Notes: generated by a model not told the origin, from the sequence alone. A stretch of DNA of 64,000 nt from Rhizobium tibeticum (GCF_900110205.1 NZ_FOCV01000004.1:243295-307294); one strand, 5' to 3'. Shown: positions 1 through 9,430, counted from the stretch's first letter. Numbers and translations: made by a program.

Positions 1-14
1 TGGCGATACATGTC

Positions 15-971
15 TTGGCGGTCCATCGCGACACAGTCGGGACGGAACAGGCGGCGGGCAATTCGCTTGCGGCCGCCTATTCCGTGGGGGTTCTCTGCTG
101 GCTGCTGTCAGCCGGTGTCTATATTGCCGCGAAATGGGTCTCTTCCGAGATGCCGCCCTGGGCGCTCTGCTTCTGGCGAGTGCTGATCGCCTGGGCGATC
201 CTGATGCCGATCGTGCGTCGGCATTTCGGCGATATGGTCGCGCTGGTGCGGGCTCGCCCCCTCGAACTGCTTGCCATCGGCGGCATGGGACTCGCGATTT
301 GCCAGGGCATGATTTTTGTCGGTCTCGAGCATGCCGACGCCACTACCGCCGGCATTATCATCGCCCTGATCCCGATCATCACCATGATTCTTGCCCGTTT
401 GATTCTGGCTGAGTCGATGGGAGGCTGGCAGGTAATCGGATCGATCTTGGCCTTTCTCGGGATCGTGGTCATCATCCTCAAGGGCAGCCCGGCAGCGCTG
501 ATGCGTCTCGACTTCAATCCTGGCGAACTGTGGATCGTCGCCGGCGCATTTTGTTTCAGCGTCTATACCGTCCTGCTCCGCCGGGCGAAATTCGATGTGA
601 ATCGCCTTGCACTCCTGGTGCTGCTTCTCGGCGCGGCGGTGCTGACGGCGCTGCCCTTCTATCTCTTTGAGCTTCTCTCTGACGAACGCTCGACGCTCAA
701 CAGCAGCGGGCTCGTCGCGCTCGCCTACGTCGCGATCCCCGGCGGAGCGGTTATGTATTACCTCTTCAATCGGAGCATCGAGGCTCTGGGCGCGGCGAGG
801 GCGGGCGTGCTCCTCTACATCCAGACGATCTTTATAGCTGTGCTCGCCTATCTGATCCTCGGCGAGCAGTTGCAACCCTATCACCTCGAAGGTGCCGCGC
901 TCATCGTCGCCGGCCTGCTGCTCATCATCCTGCTGAAGCCCAAGGCTAAGGCGCAGGCGGCAACGGTCTAA
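15..971 (+). CDS. EamA/DMT-family transporter (5' end uncertain)
   Basis: Inner-membrane drug/metabolite transporter of the EamA family; the substrate cannot be told from sequence. About ten hydrophobic helices are visible, with the usual internal duplication of two five-helix halves, the second starting near GELWIVAGAFCFSVYT. The reading frame is open to the left edge of the window. The only start seen upstream of the first helix is a TTG at 15 without a clear ribosome binding site, so the true start may lie before the window. The ~318-residue length is normal for the family. It ends just before a transposase remnant on the other strand. Confidence 0.85.
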   Translation: MAVHRDTVGTEQAAGNSLAAAYSVGVLCWLLSAGVYIAAKWVSSEMPPWALCFWRVLIAWAILMPIVRRHFGDMVALVRARPLELLAIGGMGLAICQGMIFVGLEHADATTAGIIIALIPIITMILARLILAESMGGWQVIGSILAFLGIVVIILKGSPAALMRLDFNPGELWIVAGAFCFSVYTVLLRRAKFDVNRLALLVLLLGAAVLTALPFYLFELLSDERSTLNSSGLVALAYVAIPGGAVMYYLFNRSIEALGAARAGVLLYIQTIFIAVLAYLILGEQLQPYHLEGAALIVAGLLLIILLKPKAKAQAATV

Positions 972-987
972 GGGTCCGTTTGGAACG

Positions 988-1104
988 TCAGTGGCGGATA
1001 CGTCGGAGCAGAAGACCGCCCATGGCGACATGGATCATGGCTTCTGACACGTCGATGCGGGCCTCGTGGTCGCGGACAAGGCGCCACCATCGTGTCATCC
1101 AGGC
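988..1104 (-). pseudogene. IS5-type transposase, C-terminal remnant
   Basis: Read on the minus strand in a frame different from the longest open frames, this stretch encodes 38 residues and a TGA stop. It contains AWMTRWWRLVRDHE followed by SEAMIHVAMGGLLLRR, which matches in form the conserved last ~40 residues of DDE transposases of the IS5 superfamily (typically GWMTRWRRLVRDYE...SEAMIHVAM..LLLRR). The catalytic domain is absent. The similarity stops abruptly at AWM and the repeat copy at 1106-1192 begins one base further on. It is a decayed relic, not a working gene. Confidence 0.75.
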
Positions 1105-1105
1105 G

Positions 1106-1192
1106 GCCATCCGGGCCCGACTCGCTGCTGTCCACATCAGAAGCTTGAATCATGGAACGCCTCAAACCGCCACCCCGTGTTCAAACGGTCTT
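1106..1192. repeat. dispersed ~87-bp repeat, copy A
   Basis: Shares long identical blocks with 1865-1950 in the same orientation: CATCAGAAGCTTGAAT (16 bp), CGCCTCAAACCGCCACCC (18 bp) and TTCAAACGGTCTT (13 bp), joined by short diverged segments and one 1-bp indel. It abuts the transposase remnant. No open frame is shared cleanly by both copies, so this looks like a non-coding mobile or mosaic intergenic element. Confidence 0.8.
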
Positions 1193-1341
1193 CTAGGTGC
1201 CGATAGCGGCTTTCACGGGCGACAGGCTTGACGACCTAAGCGTGCCTCACCAGAACGCGGCCGAACCTGGACGGAGCGGCGGGTCGGGTTCGGACGCTCT
1301 CGCTGACGTCGGTCACTCTTTGCCGTTCGCCTTCGTAGCGT

Positions 1342-1779
1342 TCAGTTGAGTTCTTGGGCAAGTCCGATGAGAATCCCTTCAGGCCCACGGATGTAGCAGA
1401 GCCGATACGCGTCGTTATACTGGACTACATCGCCTACGAGCTGCGCGCCGCGCGTGCGGAGCCTTTCAAGCGTCTCGTCGATGTCGTCCACGGCGAACAT
1501 GACGCGGAGGTAGCCTAGGGCGTTGACCGGGGCGTTCCGGTGATCTGCGACGACAGGCGGCGTGAGGAAGCGGGAGAGCTCGATCCGGCTGTGGCCGTCC
1601 GGTGTGCGCATCATGGCAATCTCGACACGCTGATCGCCCAGTCCAGTGACACGTCCGGCCCATTCTCCTTCGATCGTGGCCCGCCCTTCGAGCTCGAGGC
1701 CGAGTTCGCGAAAGAAATCAATCGTCCCTCCGAGGTCTTCGACGACGATTCCTACGTTGTCCATCCGTTTGAGCGCCAT
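1342..1779 (-). CDS. VOC-family (glyoxalase/bleomycin-resistance fold) protein
   Basis: Single-domain metalloenzyme-fold protein of 145 residues. It begins MALKRMDNVGIVVEDL, the typical first beta strand of a vicinal-oxygen-chelate repeat, with the second half from LGYLRVMFAVDDIDETLERL and a closing GPEGILIGLAQEL strand. Reaction unknown; family members include isomerases, dioxygenases and antibiotic-binding proteins. The ATG at 1779 is chosen over an upstream TTG at 1806 because similarity starts there and GGAG lies upstream. The gene sits between two copies of the same repeat (1106-1192 and 1865-1950), so it may have moved as a unit or simply be flanked by independent insertions. Confidence 0.8.
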   Translation of the reverse strand: MALKRMDNVGIVVEDLGGTIDFFRELGLELEGRATIEGEWAGRVTGLGDQRVEIAMMRTPDGHSRIELSRFLTPPVVADHRNAPVNALGYLRVMFAVDDIDETLERLRTRGAQLVGDVVQYNDAYRLCYIRGPEGILIGLAQELN

Positions 1780-1864
1780 GTTTCCAATCTCCGATGTGTC
1801 GGTCAATCTACAAGGTGTTCACCTCGTCCAACAAAGGACGCTTGAGGTGCCCCAAACACCGACA

Positions 1865-1950
1865 GCCATCCACGCCCAGTTCGCTGCTTTTTACATCAGA
1901 AGCTTGAATATGGACCGCCTCAAACCGCCACCCAGTCTTCAAACGGTCTT
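1865..1950. repeat. dispersed ~87-bp repeat, copy B
   Basis: Direct-orientation partner of 1106-1192, with three identical blocks of 16, 18 and 13 bp. The transposase-like tail found beside copy A is absent here, so the repeat is an element separate from that gene. Together the copies bracket the VOC gene. Confidence 0.8.
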
Positions 1951-2027
1951 AAGGGGCGAGGGTGAGCGAGGCCGATGGCGGTCGAGTCGCACTCCACGAA
2001 ACGGCTTCTGGCATTTGCTTATCCAGC

Positions 2028-2054
2028 AAAAAGCCCCGCTCTTGCGAACGGGGC
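2028..2054 (-). terminator. Rho-independent terminator of the esterase-like gene
   Basis: On the minus strand GCCCCG, a 10-nt loop and CGGGGC are followed by TTTTT. It lies about 20 bp past the stop of the gene at 2077-3435. Confidence 0.85.
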
Positions 2055-2076
2055 CTTCCTCGTGAAACGTGCAGGC

Positions 2077-3435
2077 TTACTTCGCGTTCAGGAGTTCGCT
2101 GACCTCAAGCAAGCTGAACTCGTTGTTGTCGGCCTTGTCGACAGCGCGACCTGCCGAGAAGGGCAGGTTGTTGTCGTTGCCGACGACGATGTGCGTGGCA
2201 TCGACGCGGTCGACATTCTCGATTGTTACGAACGGCATGTCGTAGTTGCCATCCTTGCTGCCGGCCTTCTTCTTGTTGTCAGGATCCTGGATGTTCAGCA
2301 GGTCGATGTAGCCGATCTTGCGAACTGATTTGCCGACGTTGGCGTCGTTGAACTCGATCTTGTAGATGCGCTTGAGTTCGGCAGGGGCCTCGAAGCAATC
2401 CGGCTTCGGCTGCTTGGGATCGACGCAGGCCTTGTCCTTCGTGCCGGCGCCGTTGTCGCGTTCGATGACGAGTGCGGTAGTGTCGTCGAGCATGTTGAAG
2501 TCGCCGATCGAAACACCCTTTTCCTCGAACGGATAGAACCAGGTGCGGCCCGTCCAGTTCTTGGAAGCGGTATCAAACTCGATGACGCGGATGGCGGTAT
2601 GGCCGTCAACCGATTCCATCTTGCCGTCGCCCTGGTAGATTGCGCCTTCGAGAAGGCCGTAGAGCTTGCTGCCGTCCTTCGAGATGGCAACACCTTCGAA
2701 GCCACCCGAGCGCTTCAGGTTGAAGACCGGCACCTTAGCGGTCGGGTTTGCCTGGACGGAGACAACCGGATTATCGGGGGACATGACCGGCTTGCCGTCG
2801 ACCGTGGTCGAGATGACGTCGGTCAGGCGGCCTTCAGTATCGAACTTAAGGAGGTAGGGTCCGAATTCTTCGCCGATCCAGAAACCGTCTGCGACAGGCT
2901 GCACGGACTCGATGTCGAAATCCGATCCAGTGAGATAGCGCTTCTCGGCGCCTTCAAGCACGATCGGGAAGGGTGCCTTCTTGTCGGGGTCGGAAAGGAA
3001 GAGGTTCTTGACGACCTCGACCTTGCCGGTCTGCCAATCGAACTTCACCTGATGCAGGAAGAGCATCGCGTCGCTGGAGTTCGCCTTCGAGCCGAAGCCG
3101 TTGTCGGATAGCGTCCAGAACGTGCCGTCAGGCATGGTCTTGATGCCGGAGAAGCCTTGGATCGGCTGACCGTCGAAAGGAAGCTTCAGATCGGTGACGC
3201 GAACCCCGTCCTTGCCCGGAACGCTGCCGAGCGCTTCGGTACGCTTGCGGTCAGCGGTGGTGAATTTGCCGGAATGCTTGAGGAATTCCGGCGTATCGTC
3301 CGGAGCCGCGACGAGCGTGTTGGCCGGCAGAATGGCTTGGCCTGCGAGCTTGGCTGGAAATTCCTGCTGGTCGGCTGCAGCCGGGCAGGCGATCAAAAGA
3401 ACAAATGAAACGGAAGCAAGAAGAGTATTTTTCAT
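2077..3435 (-). CDS. secreted esterase-like activity of phytase family protein
   Basis: Predicted exported protein of 452 residues, with signal peptide MKNTLLASVSFVLLIACPAAADQ. The body carries the pattern of the 'esterase-like activity of phytase' domain (PF13449-type beta-propeller): GFSGIKTMPDGTFWTLSDNGFG, then SVQPVADGFWIGEEFGPYL, a GFEGVAISKDG segment and DNNLPFS near the C terminus. Such proteins act in the periplasm or outside on phosphoesters, but the substrate is unknown. The ATG at 3435 is chosen because GGGGG lies 6 nt upstream; a TTG 12 bp earlier is less likely. A strong terminator follows. It lies 45 bp downstream of the cyclase gene on the same strand. Confidence 0.82.
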   Translation of the reverse strand: MKNTLLASVSFVLLIACPAAADQQEFPAKLAGQAILPANTLVAAPDDTPEFLKHSGKFTTADRKRTEALGSVPGKDGVRVTDLKLPFDGQPIQGFSGIKTMPDGTFWTLSDNGFGSKANSSDAMLFLHQVKFDWQTGKVEVVKNLFLSDPDKKAPFPIVLEGAEKRYLTGSDFDIESVQPVADGFWIGEEFGPYLLKFDTEGRLTDVISTTVDGKPVMSPDNPVVSVQANPTAKVPVFNLKRSGGFEGVAISKDGSKLYGLLEGAIYQGDGKMESVDGHTAIRVIEFDTASKNWTGRTWFYPFEEKGVSIGDFNMLDDTTALVIERDNGAGTKDKACVDPKQPKPDCFEAPAELKRIYKIEFNDANVGKSVRKIGYIDLLNIQDPDNKKKAGSKDGNYDMPFVTIENVDRVDATHIVVGNDNNLPFSAGRAVDKADNNEFSLLEVSELLNAK

Positions 3436-3480
3436 CGAAACCCCCAAGGATTGGAATGCGGGTCTCGATTAGCAAGGCTT

Positions 3481-4548
3481 TCATGTCGGCGCGTTGACGC
3501 TTGCGTGACGCTTTGGTGACGCTTTGCGGTTGTCTGCCTTGGCGAGCGCGATGACGCCGAGGGTTTGGCCGCGGCCCTTGACGGCGTGGCTTCCAAGATC
3601 CTCCGCCGACACCGCCTCCGGCATCTTGATCCGCTGCGCGAGGTCGGATGAGATGAGGACCGATCGGTTCAACGTCTTGCAGAGCGATTCGAGCCGGGAC
3701 GCAGTATTCACCGTGTCACCGAAATAGGTGATCTTGTGATGGTCGACGCCGATTTCGGCTGTGATCACGGTGCCTCCGTGCAAAGCGGCGCGCAGGCGGG
3801 GGACCTGGCCATATGTCTTCAACCAGCTCTCGGCGTCCGCCTCTATCTCGCTGATGATATCGAAGATGCAGTTCACGCATCGCGCGAATTTGATCCCGCG
3901 CTCCAACGGCCAGCTGATGATCGCGGCGTCTCCGACATAGTCATCGATAGTGCCTTTGTATTTCCGCACCGGCTCGGCGAAGGCAGCAAACAGCGAGCTC
4001 AGCATCTGCTGTGCCCGAAGGTCACCATGTTTCTCGGCAAAGGCCGTCGAATCCACGAGGTCGATGAACAGGAAGACGCGTTCCTCGCTGATCGGCTTCC
4101 GGTATCGGCTGAACAGCATGCTCATGAAGATGTCGCGGCCCAGCAATTCGCGGATGCGCAGCACGAAGATAATGAGCGCGCACACGGCGAGTGCATAGAG
4201 GAAGGCATCGAAGGGCAGAACGACAGCCTCTACCCATGATGCAGGATGAATTGCGCCGAGCCACCACATGGCGAGGCCAGCAATCGCAAATCCGATGCTC
4301 ATCAGAATTTCGTAGACGAAGATCTCTGCGAGAAAGAACGTCACCGTCGGCAATGCCTGCATGCGCCGGTAAAGGCCGCGCAGGATCACCTTTCGTTCGA
4401 AGGCAATGATCGGCATGCCGATGAACAGCGCAAAGGTTGCTCCGACGAAGGGATGTCCCCCATAGAACCGCATGTCATAGAGAACGCCACTCGCGGCTAT
4501 GACGAGCGCGATCAATAGCCAGTTCTGGACTGGAGATATTTCCCTCAT
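3481..4548 (-). CDS. membrane-anchored class III adenylate/guanylate cyclase
   Basis: 355 residues. The N-terminal third has several hydrophobic helices that should anchor it in the inner membrane. The C-terminal part is a class III nucleotide cyclase homology domain: FLFIDLVDSTAFAEKHGD holds the first metal aspartate, GTIDDYVGDAAIISW the second, and YFGDTVNTASRLES carries the Asn/Arg transition-state pair. It is therefore likely active, making cAMP or cGMP. AAAAGGACT precedes the ATG. Rhizobia encode many such cyclases, and no partner is apparent here. Confidence 0.88.
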   Translation of the reverse strand: MREISPVQNWLLIALVIAASGVLYDMRFYGGHPFVGATFALFIGMPIIAFERKVILRGLYRRMQALPTVTFFLAEIFVYEILMSIGFAIAGLAMWWLGAIHPASWVEAVVLPFDAFLYALAVCALIIFVLRIRELLGRDIFMSMLFSRYRKPISEERVFLFIDLVDSTAFAEKHGDLRAQQMLSSLFAAFAEPVRKYKGTIDDYVGDAAIISWPLERGIKFARCVNCIFDIISEIEADAESWLKTYGQVPRLRAALHGGTVITAEIGVDHHKITYFGDTVNTASRLESLCKTLNRSVLISSDLAQRIKMPEAVSAEDLGSHAVKGRGQTLGVIALAKADNRKASPKRHASVNAPT

Positions 4549-4695
4549 GTAGTCCTTTTCGCGGTGCCGCGTCGTCGCGGATACCTAGGGCATATAGGAA
4601 ACGTCGGGTGTTTCCGAAAGGCACACTAGGTTGGTTTCCTTGATCGAATAGATCTGGAAATGACTATGCGCGCAAAAAAGTCCGCTTGATGGCGC

Positions 4696-5841
4696 CTAGA
4701 GCGCCACCGCCTCCACCCTCTTGCCGACGAAGCGAAGAGCGACCTGGCCCTGGATGAGCTGCAGCGCCGGCTCGCCGAAAAGCTCCCGCCGCCAGCCATG
4801 GAGCGCCGCGACTTCGGCGTTCTCGCCTTCGGCGGCGATCTTGTCGAGATCCTCGCTGTTGGCAATCACCTTCGGTGCGACGCCATGTTTTTCCGAGATC
4901 AGCTTCAACAGGACCTTCAGCAGTTCGGCGGCGGCTGCTGCGCCTTCGGGCGGCTGCGTCTGTCGTGGTGCATGCGGCATCTCGGCCTTCGGCAACGCAA
5001 GCGCTGCATTGACGGCTTCGACGACGGCGGCACCGGTGGCGGATCGCTCCCAACCCTTCGGGATCGTGCGCAGGCGACCGAGCGCTTCAGCGTCCTTCGG
5101 CTGCTGCTGGGCGATTTCGTAGATCGCGTCGTCCTTCAGCACCCGCGACCGAGGGACGTTGCGGGAGCGCGCCTCGCGCTCGCGCCAGGCAGCGACATAC
5201 TTCAGGATGGCAAGCTCCTGTGGCTTGCGCAGGCGCATTTTCAGCCGCTGCCAGGCATCGTCTGGATGCATGTCGTAGGTCTCGCGGGCCTCGAGGATAT
5301 CCATCTCCTCCCGAAGCCAGGACGAGCGGCCTTCGCGTTCCAGCTCGGCTTTGAGATAGAGGTAGACGTCGCGCAGATGCGTCACGTCGGCAAGAGCGTA
5401 GTCCAGCTGCTTTTCCGAAAGCGGCCGGCGGCTCCAGTCGGTGAAGCGCGAGGATTTGTCGATCTGAACGCCCTTGGTGCGGCTGACGAGCTGGTCATAG
5501 GAGACGGAGTCTCCGAAACCGCAAACCATCGCGGCAACCTGCGTATCGAAGATCGGATGCGGGATGAGACCGCCGCGGTTGTGGATGATCTCGATATCCT
5601 GGCGCGCGGCATGGAAGACCTTCAGCACGGCAGGATTGGCCATCAACTCGAAAAACGGCGTGAGGTCGAGACCCTTCGCCAACGGATCGACCAGCACTTC
5701 CGTCGTCGGGCTTGCCATCTGGATTAAGCAGAGTTCCGGCCAGAACGTGGTCTCTCGGAGAAACTCGGTGTCGATGGTAATGAATTCTGACTTGGCCAGC
5801 TCTTTGCAGGCCGCCTCCAAATCGGCGGTTGTTTCGATCAT
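4696..5841 (-). CDS. rnd: ribonuclease D
   Basis: 3'-5' exoribonuclease of the DEDDy family involved in tRNA 3'-end maturation. The exonuclease domain is N-terminal: ITIDTEFLRE (Asp/Glu), VFHAARQDIEIIH (Asp) and QLDYALADVTHLRDVY (Tyr-x3-Asp). An HRDC domain follows from about residue 205 (LAILKYVAAWREREARSRNVPRS), and there is a second helical C-terminal region. The 381-residue length fits. It is transcribed away from aspS, with the multicopper oxidase gene between them. Confidence 0.93.
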   Translation of the reverse strand: MIETTADLEAACKELAKSEFITIDTEFLRETTFWPELCLIQMASPTTEVLVDPLAKGLDLTPFFELMANPAVLKVFHAARQDIEIIHNRGGLIPHPIFDTQVAAMVCGFGDSVSYDQLVSRTKGVQIDKSSRFTDWSRRPLSEKQLDYALADVTHLRDVYLYLKAELEREGRSSWLREEMDILEARETYDMHPDDAWQRLKMRLRKPQELAILKYVAAWREREARSRNVPRSRVLKDDAIYEIAQQQPKDAEALGRLRTIPKGWERSATGAAVVEAVNAALALPKAEMPHAPRQTQPPEGAAAAAELLKVLLKLISEKHGVAPKVIANSEDLDKIAAEGENAEVAALHGWRRELFGEPALQLIQGQVALRFVGKRVEAVAL

Positions 5842-5924
5842 CTCAATTCATTCGCAGGATAGACATAGTTGAACCTTCCTTCTCCTTTCGGCCGGATATG
5901 TCAACTAGAACCCGCAAAGACCTG

Positions 5925-7316
5925 TCAAACAACTCTAACATAACTGGTCATGCCGGTCTTTTGATGCTCGATGATGTGGCAGTGCAGCAGCCAATCGCCC
6001 GGACTGTCGGCAACGAAGGCGAGCTGGACCTTTTCATCCGGTTGGACGAGATAGGTGTCGCTGATGAGTGGCATGACATTGCGCGTCGAGGACGACAGCA
6101 CGGTAAAGCTCATGCCGTGCAGGTGGATGGGATGCGTATGTGGCGTCACGTTCTCGAGCTGCAGGATGTAGCTCTTGCCGAGCTTCAGTTCCGCCAGCGG
6201 CGCCGTCGGGTCAGGTGTGTCGCCCGGCCACGGCACCTTGTTGATGGCCCAGAAGCTGTAGCCGAGTGTGCCGCAGATGCTGTCGGCAGGCGCGCTTTCG
6301 GCCGTGGCGCTGAGAATGAGCGGTATCTTCTGTGCCGAGGACAGATCGGCCTTGGCGACCGGGTTTTCGCCGAGCGTGGCGAGATCGCCGACATGACGCT
6401 TCAACGATGTTCCGACAGCCCTAAGCTTGGCGATCGTCTTCGGCGTCGTGCCCCTGATGTCTTCGAGTGTCGCAATGGCGCCCTCGCTGTCCGGCATCCG
6501 CACGGCGAGATCGAGGCGCTGGCCGGGGCCGATCAGCAGCAGATCGAGCGGAAAGCGTTTCGGTACGGGATTGCCGTCGATCGCAATCACGGTTGCCTCG
6601 GCACCTTCCATCTTCAGCGAGAAGATGCGGGTGACGTCGGTCACGGCAATCCGTAGCCGGATGAGACCGCCGGCCGGCGCATCATATTGCGGCTCCCGGT
6701 GCCAGTTGGCCGTCCTGACCGTCCCGTAGGTGCCGGTCTTTGCCGCGTCGCGCGGGCGGAAGGCCGCTATGAATTGGCCGTCGCCGCCGAGACGCCAGTC
6801 GCGCAGATTGAGCACCACTTCGGCATCGAATGTCGGGTCAGCCGGATCCTCGACCACGAGGACACCCGTCATACCGTGGCCCATCTGCGTCAGAGTGTTG
6901 CAATGCGGGTGATACCAGAAGGTGCCGGCGTCCGGCGGCGTGAAGGCGTAGTCGAAGCTGTCGCCGGTATAGACGTAGGGCTGCGTCATGAACGGCACGC
7001 CGTCCATCTTGTTGGCGATTCTCAAACCGTGCCAGTGGATCGTCGTCGGCTCGTCGAGCGCGTTCGTCAGCCGAGCCGCATAGGGCTTGCCCTTCGTCAT
7101 CCGCAGCACTGGTGGCATGCCGCCGTCACCCCAGGTCATGATGTCGTTCGTGACGCCGGCATCGGCAATACTGGCCGTCGTCTTCACCGCTTTCAGGATC
7201 TGCGGCTCTGGCGCTGCTTCCGCCAGCCCGAATTTCCCCGCTATCCCAACGCCCACGCCGTAGGCTCCTGCGACACTAGAGGCTTTCAGGAGATTGCGGC
7301 GAGTGAGGAGGGGCAT
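5925..7316 (-). CDS. Tat-exported multicopper oxidase
   Basis: Periplasmic copper oxidase of 463 residues. The N terminus TRRNLLKASSVAGAYG is a twin-arginine signal. All four copper-binding motifs are present: HWHG (~97), HPHC (~139), HPIHLHG (~398) and HCHIIEHQKTGM near the C terminus, the last supplying the type 1 and trinuclear site ligands. This supports oxidation of metal ions or phenolics coupled to reduction of oxygen to water; the natural substrate is unknown. A 14-bp perfect palindrome lies just upstream of its ribosome binding site (7332-7345). Confidence 0.9.
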   Translation of the reverse strand: MPLLTRRNLLKASSVAGAYGVGVGIAGKFGLAEAAPEPQILKAVKTTASIADAGVTNDIMTWGDGGMPPVLRMTKGKPYAARLTNALDEPTTIHWHGLRIANKMDGVPFMTQPYVYTGDSFDYAFTPPDAGTFWYHPHCNTLTQMGHGMTGVLVVEDPADPTFDAEVVLNLRDWRLGGDGQFIAAFRPRDAAKTGTYGTVRTANWHREPQYDAPAGGLIRLRIAVTDVTRIFSLKMEGAEATVIAIDGNPVPKRFPLDLLLIGPGQRLDLAVRMPDSEGAIATLEDIRGTTPKTIAKLRAVGTSLKRHVGDLATLGENPVAKADLSSAQKIPLILSATAESAPADSICGTLGYSFWAINKVPWPGDTPDPTAPLAELKLGKSYILQLENVTPHTHPIHLHGMSFTVLSSSTRNVMPLISDTYLVQPDEKVQLAFVADSPGDWLLHCHIIEHQKTGMTSYVRVV

Positions 7317-7331
7317 GTAAAGGCTCCACGA

Positions 7332-7345
7332 GAACGATATCGTTC
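7332..7345. promoter_or_regulatory. perfect palindrome upstream of multicopper oxidase
   Basis: GAACGATATCGTTC is a 14-bp perfect inverted repeat 16-29 nt upstream of the oxidase ATG and about 240 bp from aspS on the other strand. It could be a repressor operator or a small stem in the leader; no matching regulator gene is adjacent. Confidence 0.4.
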
Positions 7346-7587
7346 CTCTTTAAAGTTGACCGGGAGCTTCAGCAATATGTCGCGGGATTGCCAAACTGCC
7401 GCATGGCTGTTTGCGATCCCGCGGTTGCACCACTGCCATAAACCGCTCTCAAAGCGTAGGCTTGGTGCTCCAACCCTTGACAAATCAGACCGTCCATGCG
7501 CTTTTCCGCCCGATTTTCTTGTCGGCGCGGGAGAGCCATTGGAGCCCCTTGCCGCCGTCTTTAAGCCAAATACTGGGAATTGAGATG

Positions 7588-9378
7588 ATGCATCGTTACC
7601 GCAGCCACACATGTGCAGCCCTCCGCAAGTCGGATGTCGGCGCCAATGTCCGGATTTCCGGCTGGGTCCACCGTGTTCGTGACCATGGCGGCGTTCTCTT
7701 TATTGACCTGCGAGACCACTACGGCATCACCCAGGTGGTCGCGGATCCGGATTCGCCCGCCTTCAAGCAGGCTGAACTGGTTCGCGGCGAGTGGGTCATT
7801 CGCATCGACGGCCTCGTCAAGGCTCGTACAGAAGACACCGTCAACAAGAACATGGCGACCGGCGAGATCGAACTTTACGCGCAGGAGATCGAGGTGCTCT
7901 CCGCTGCCAAGGAATTGCCGCTGCCGGTCTTCGGCGAACCTGACTATCCGGAAGACGTGCGCCTGAAGTACCGCTTCCTCGATCTGCGCCGCGAGACGCT
8001 GCACAAGAACATTGTCAAGCGCACGCAGGTCATTTCAGCCATGCGCCGCGAGATGGGCAATATCGGCTTCACCGAATACACGACGCCCATCCTGACGGCC
8101 TCTTCGCCGGAAGGCGCACGCGACTTCCTCGTGCCGAGCCGGATTCATCCCGGCACGTTCTACGCGCTGCCGCAGGCGCCGCAGCAGTACAAGCAACTGC
8201 TGATGGTCGCCGGTTTCGACCGCTACTTCCAGATCGCGCCGTGCTTCCGCGACGAAGACCCGCGCGCCGACCGCCTGCCGGGCGAATTCTACCAGCTCGA
8301 CCTCGAAATGAGCTTCGTCGAGCAGGAAGATGTCTGGAACACGATGGAGCCGGTCATTCGCGACATCTTCGTCGAGTTCGCAGACGGCAAGCCGGTGACG
8401 GAAACGTTCCCGCGCATTCCATATGAGACCGCGATGCGCAAGTACGGCTCCGACAAGCCGGATCTGCGCAACCCGATCGAGATGCAGGCCGTCACCGAGC
8501 ATTTTGACGGCTCCGGCTTCAAGGTCTTTGCCAACATGATTGCCTCGAACCCGAAGGTCGAGGTCTGGGCTATTCCGGCCAAGACCGGCGGCTCCCGCGC
8601 CTTCTGCGACCGCATGAACGCCTGGGCGCAGAGCCAGGGTCAGCCGGGCCTCGGCTACATCTTCTGGCGCAAGGAAGGGGACAAGCTCGAAGGCGCCGGT
8701 CCGCTCGCCAAGAACATCGGTGAGGAGCGCACCGACGCGATCCGCACCCAACTCGGCCTCGATGACGGTGACGCCTGCTTCTTCGTCGCTGGCGACCCTG
8801 CGAAATTCTACAAGTTCGCCGGGGAAGCCCGCACCAGGGCTGGTGAGGAACTGAACCTCGTCGATCGCGATCGCTTCGAATGCTGCTGGATCGTCGATTT
8901 CCCGTTCTACGAATGGTTGGAAGAGGAAAAGAAGATCGACTTCGCCCACAATCCGTTCTCGATGCCGCAGGGCGGCATGGAAGCGCTCAGCGGTGCCGAT
9001 CCGTTGTCGATCAAGGCTTTCCAATACGACATGGTCTGCAACGGCTTCGAGATCGCTTCGGGATCGATCCGTAACCAGCTGCCGGAAGTCATGGTCAAGG
9101 CCTTTGAATTGACCGGTAAGTCGCAGGCGGAAGTCGAGGAGCAGTTCGGTGGCCTCTACCGCGCCTTCCAGTACGGCGCCCCGCCGCATGGCGGCATGGC
9201 CTTCGGCATCGATCGTATCGTCATGCTGCTCGTTGGCGCCAAGAACCTGCGCGAAATCTCGCTGTTCCCGATGAACCAGCAGGCGCAGGATCTGCTCATG
9301 GGCGCTCCGACGCCGGCGACGCCGACGCAGCTGCGCGAACTGGCGATCCGCCCGATTCCGCCGGTCAAGAAGGACTGA
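7588..9378 (+). CDS. aspS: aspartate--tRNA ligase
   Basis: Class II aminoacyl-tRNA synthetase charging tRNA-Asp, 596 residues. The N-terminal OB fold ([21 protein letters not shown]) is followed by motif 2 ([19 protein letters not shown]), the bacterial GAD insertion domain and motif 3 ([19 protein letters not shown]). Tandem ATGs lie at 7585 and 7588; rhizobial homologues start MHRYRSHTC, so 7588 is used, with GGGA upstream. A TTGACA at 7477-7482 is a possible -35 box, but no convincing -10 follows. A strong terminator is 22 bp downstream. Confidence 0.97.
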   Translation: MHRYRSHTCAALRKSDVGANVRISGWVHRVRDHGGVLFIDLRDHYGITQVVADPDSPAFKQAELVRGEWVIRIDGLVKARTEDTVNKNMATGEIELYAQEIEVLSAAKELPLPVFGEPDYPEDVRLKYRFLDLRRETLHKNIVKRTQVISAMRREMGNIGFTEYTTPILTASSPEGARDFLVPSRIHPGTFYALPQAPQQYKQLLMVAGFDRYFQIAPCFRDEDPRADRLPGEFYQLDLEMSFVEQEDVWNTMEPVIRDIFVEFADGKPVTETFPRIPYETAMRKYGSDKPDLRNPIEMQAVTEHFDGSGFKVFANMIASNPKVEVWAIPAKTGGSRAFCDRMNAWAQSQGQPGLGYIFWRKEGDKLEGAGPLAKNIGEERTDAIRTQLGLDDGDACFFVAGDPAKFYKFAGEARTRAGEELNLVDRDRFECCWIVDFPFYEWLEEEKKIDFAHNPFSMPQGGMEALSGADPLSIKAFQYDMVCNGFEIASGSIRNQLPEVMVKAFELTGKSQAEVEEQFGGLYRAFQYGAPPHGGMAFGIDRIVMLLVGAKNLREISLFPMNQQAQDLLMGAPTPATPTQLRELAIRPIPPVKKD

Positions 9379-9400
9379 GCAGGTCTGTTTGAACACAAAA

Positions 9401-9430
9401 AGCCGGCGATCGATTTCGCCGGCTTTTTTG
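9401..9430 (+). terminator. Rho-independent terminator of aspS
   Basis: AGCCGGCGA, a six-base loop and TCGCCGGCT are followed by a run of six T. Confidence 0.92.

Larger units (their letters stand above)
972..1341. other. gene-free stretch with IS remnant and repeat copy A
   Basis: This 370-bp gap holds a minus-strand transposase C-terminal fragment (988-1104) and the first copy of an ~87-bp repeat (1106-1192). I see nothing recognisable in 1193-1341. Confidence 0.7.

Noticed and set aside
7477..7505. TTGACA upstream of aspS as a promoter
   Set aside because: No acceptable -10 element at 16-18 bp; noted only in the aspS entry.
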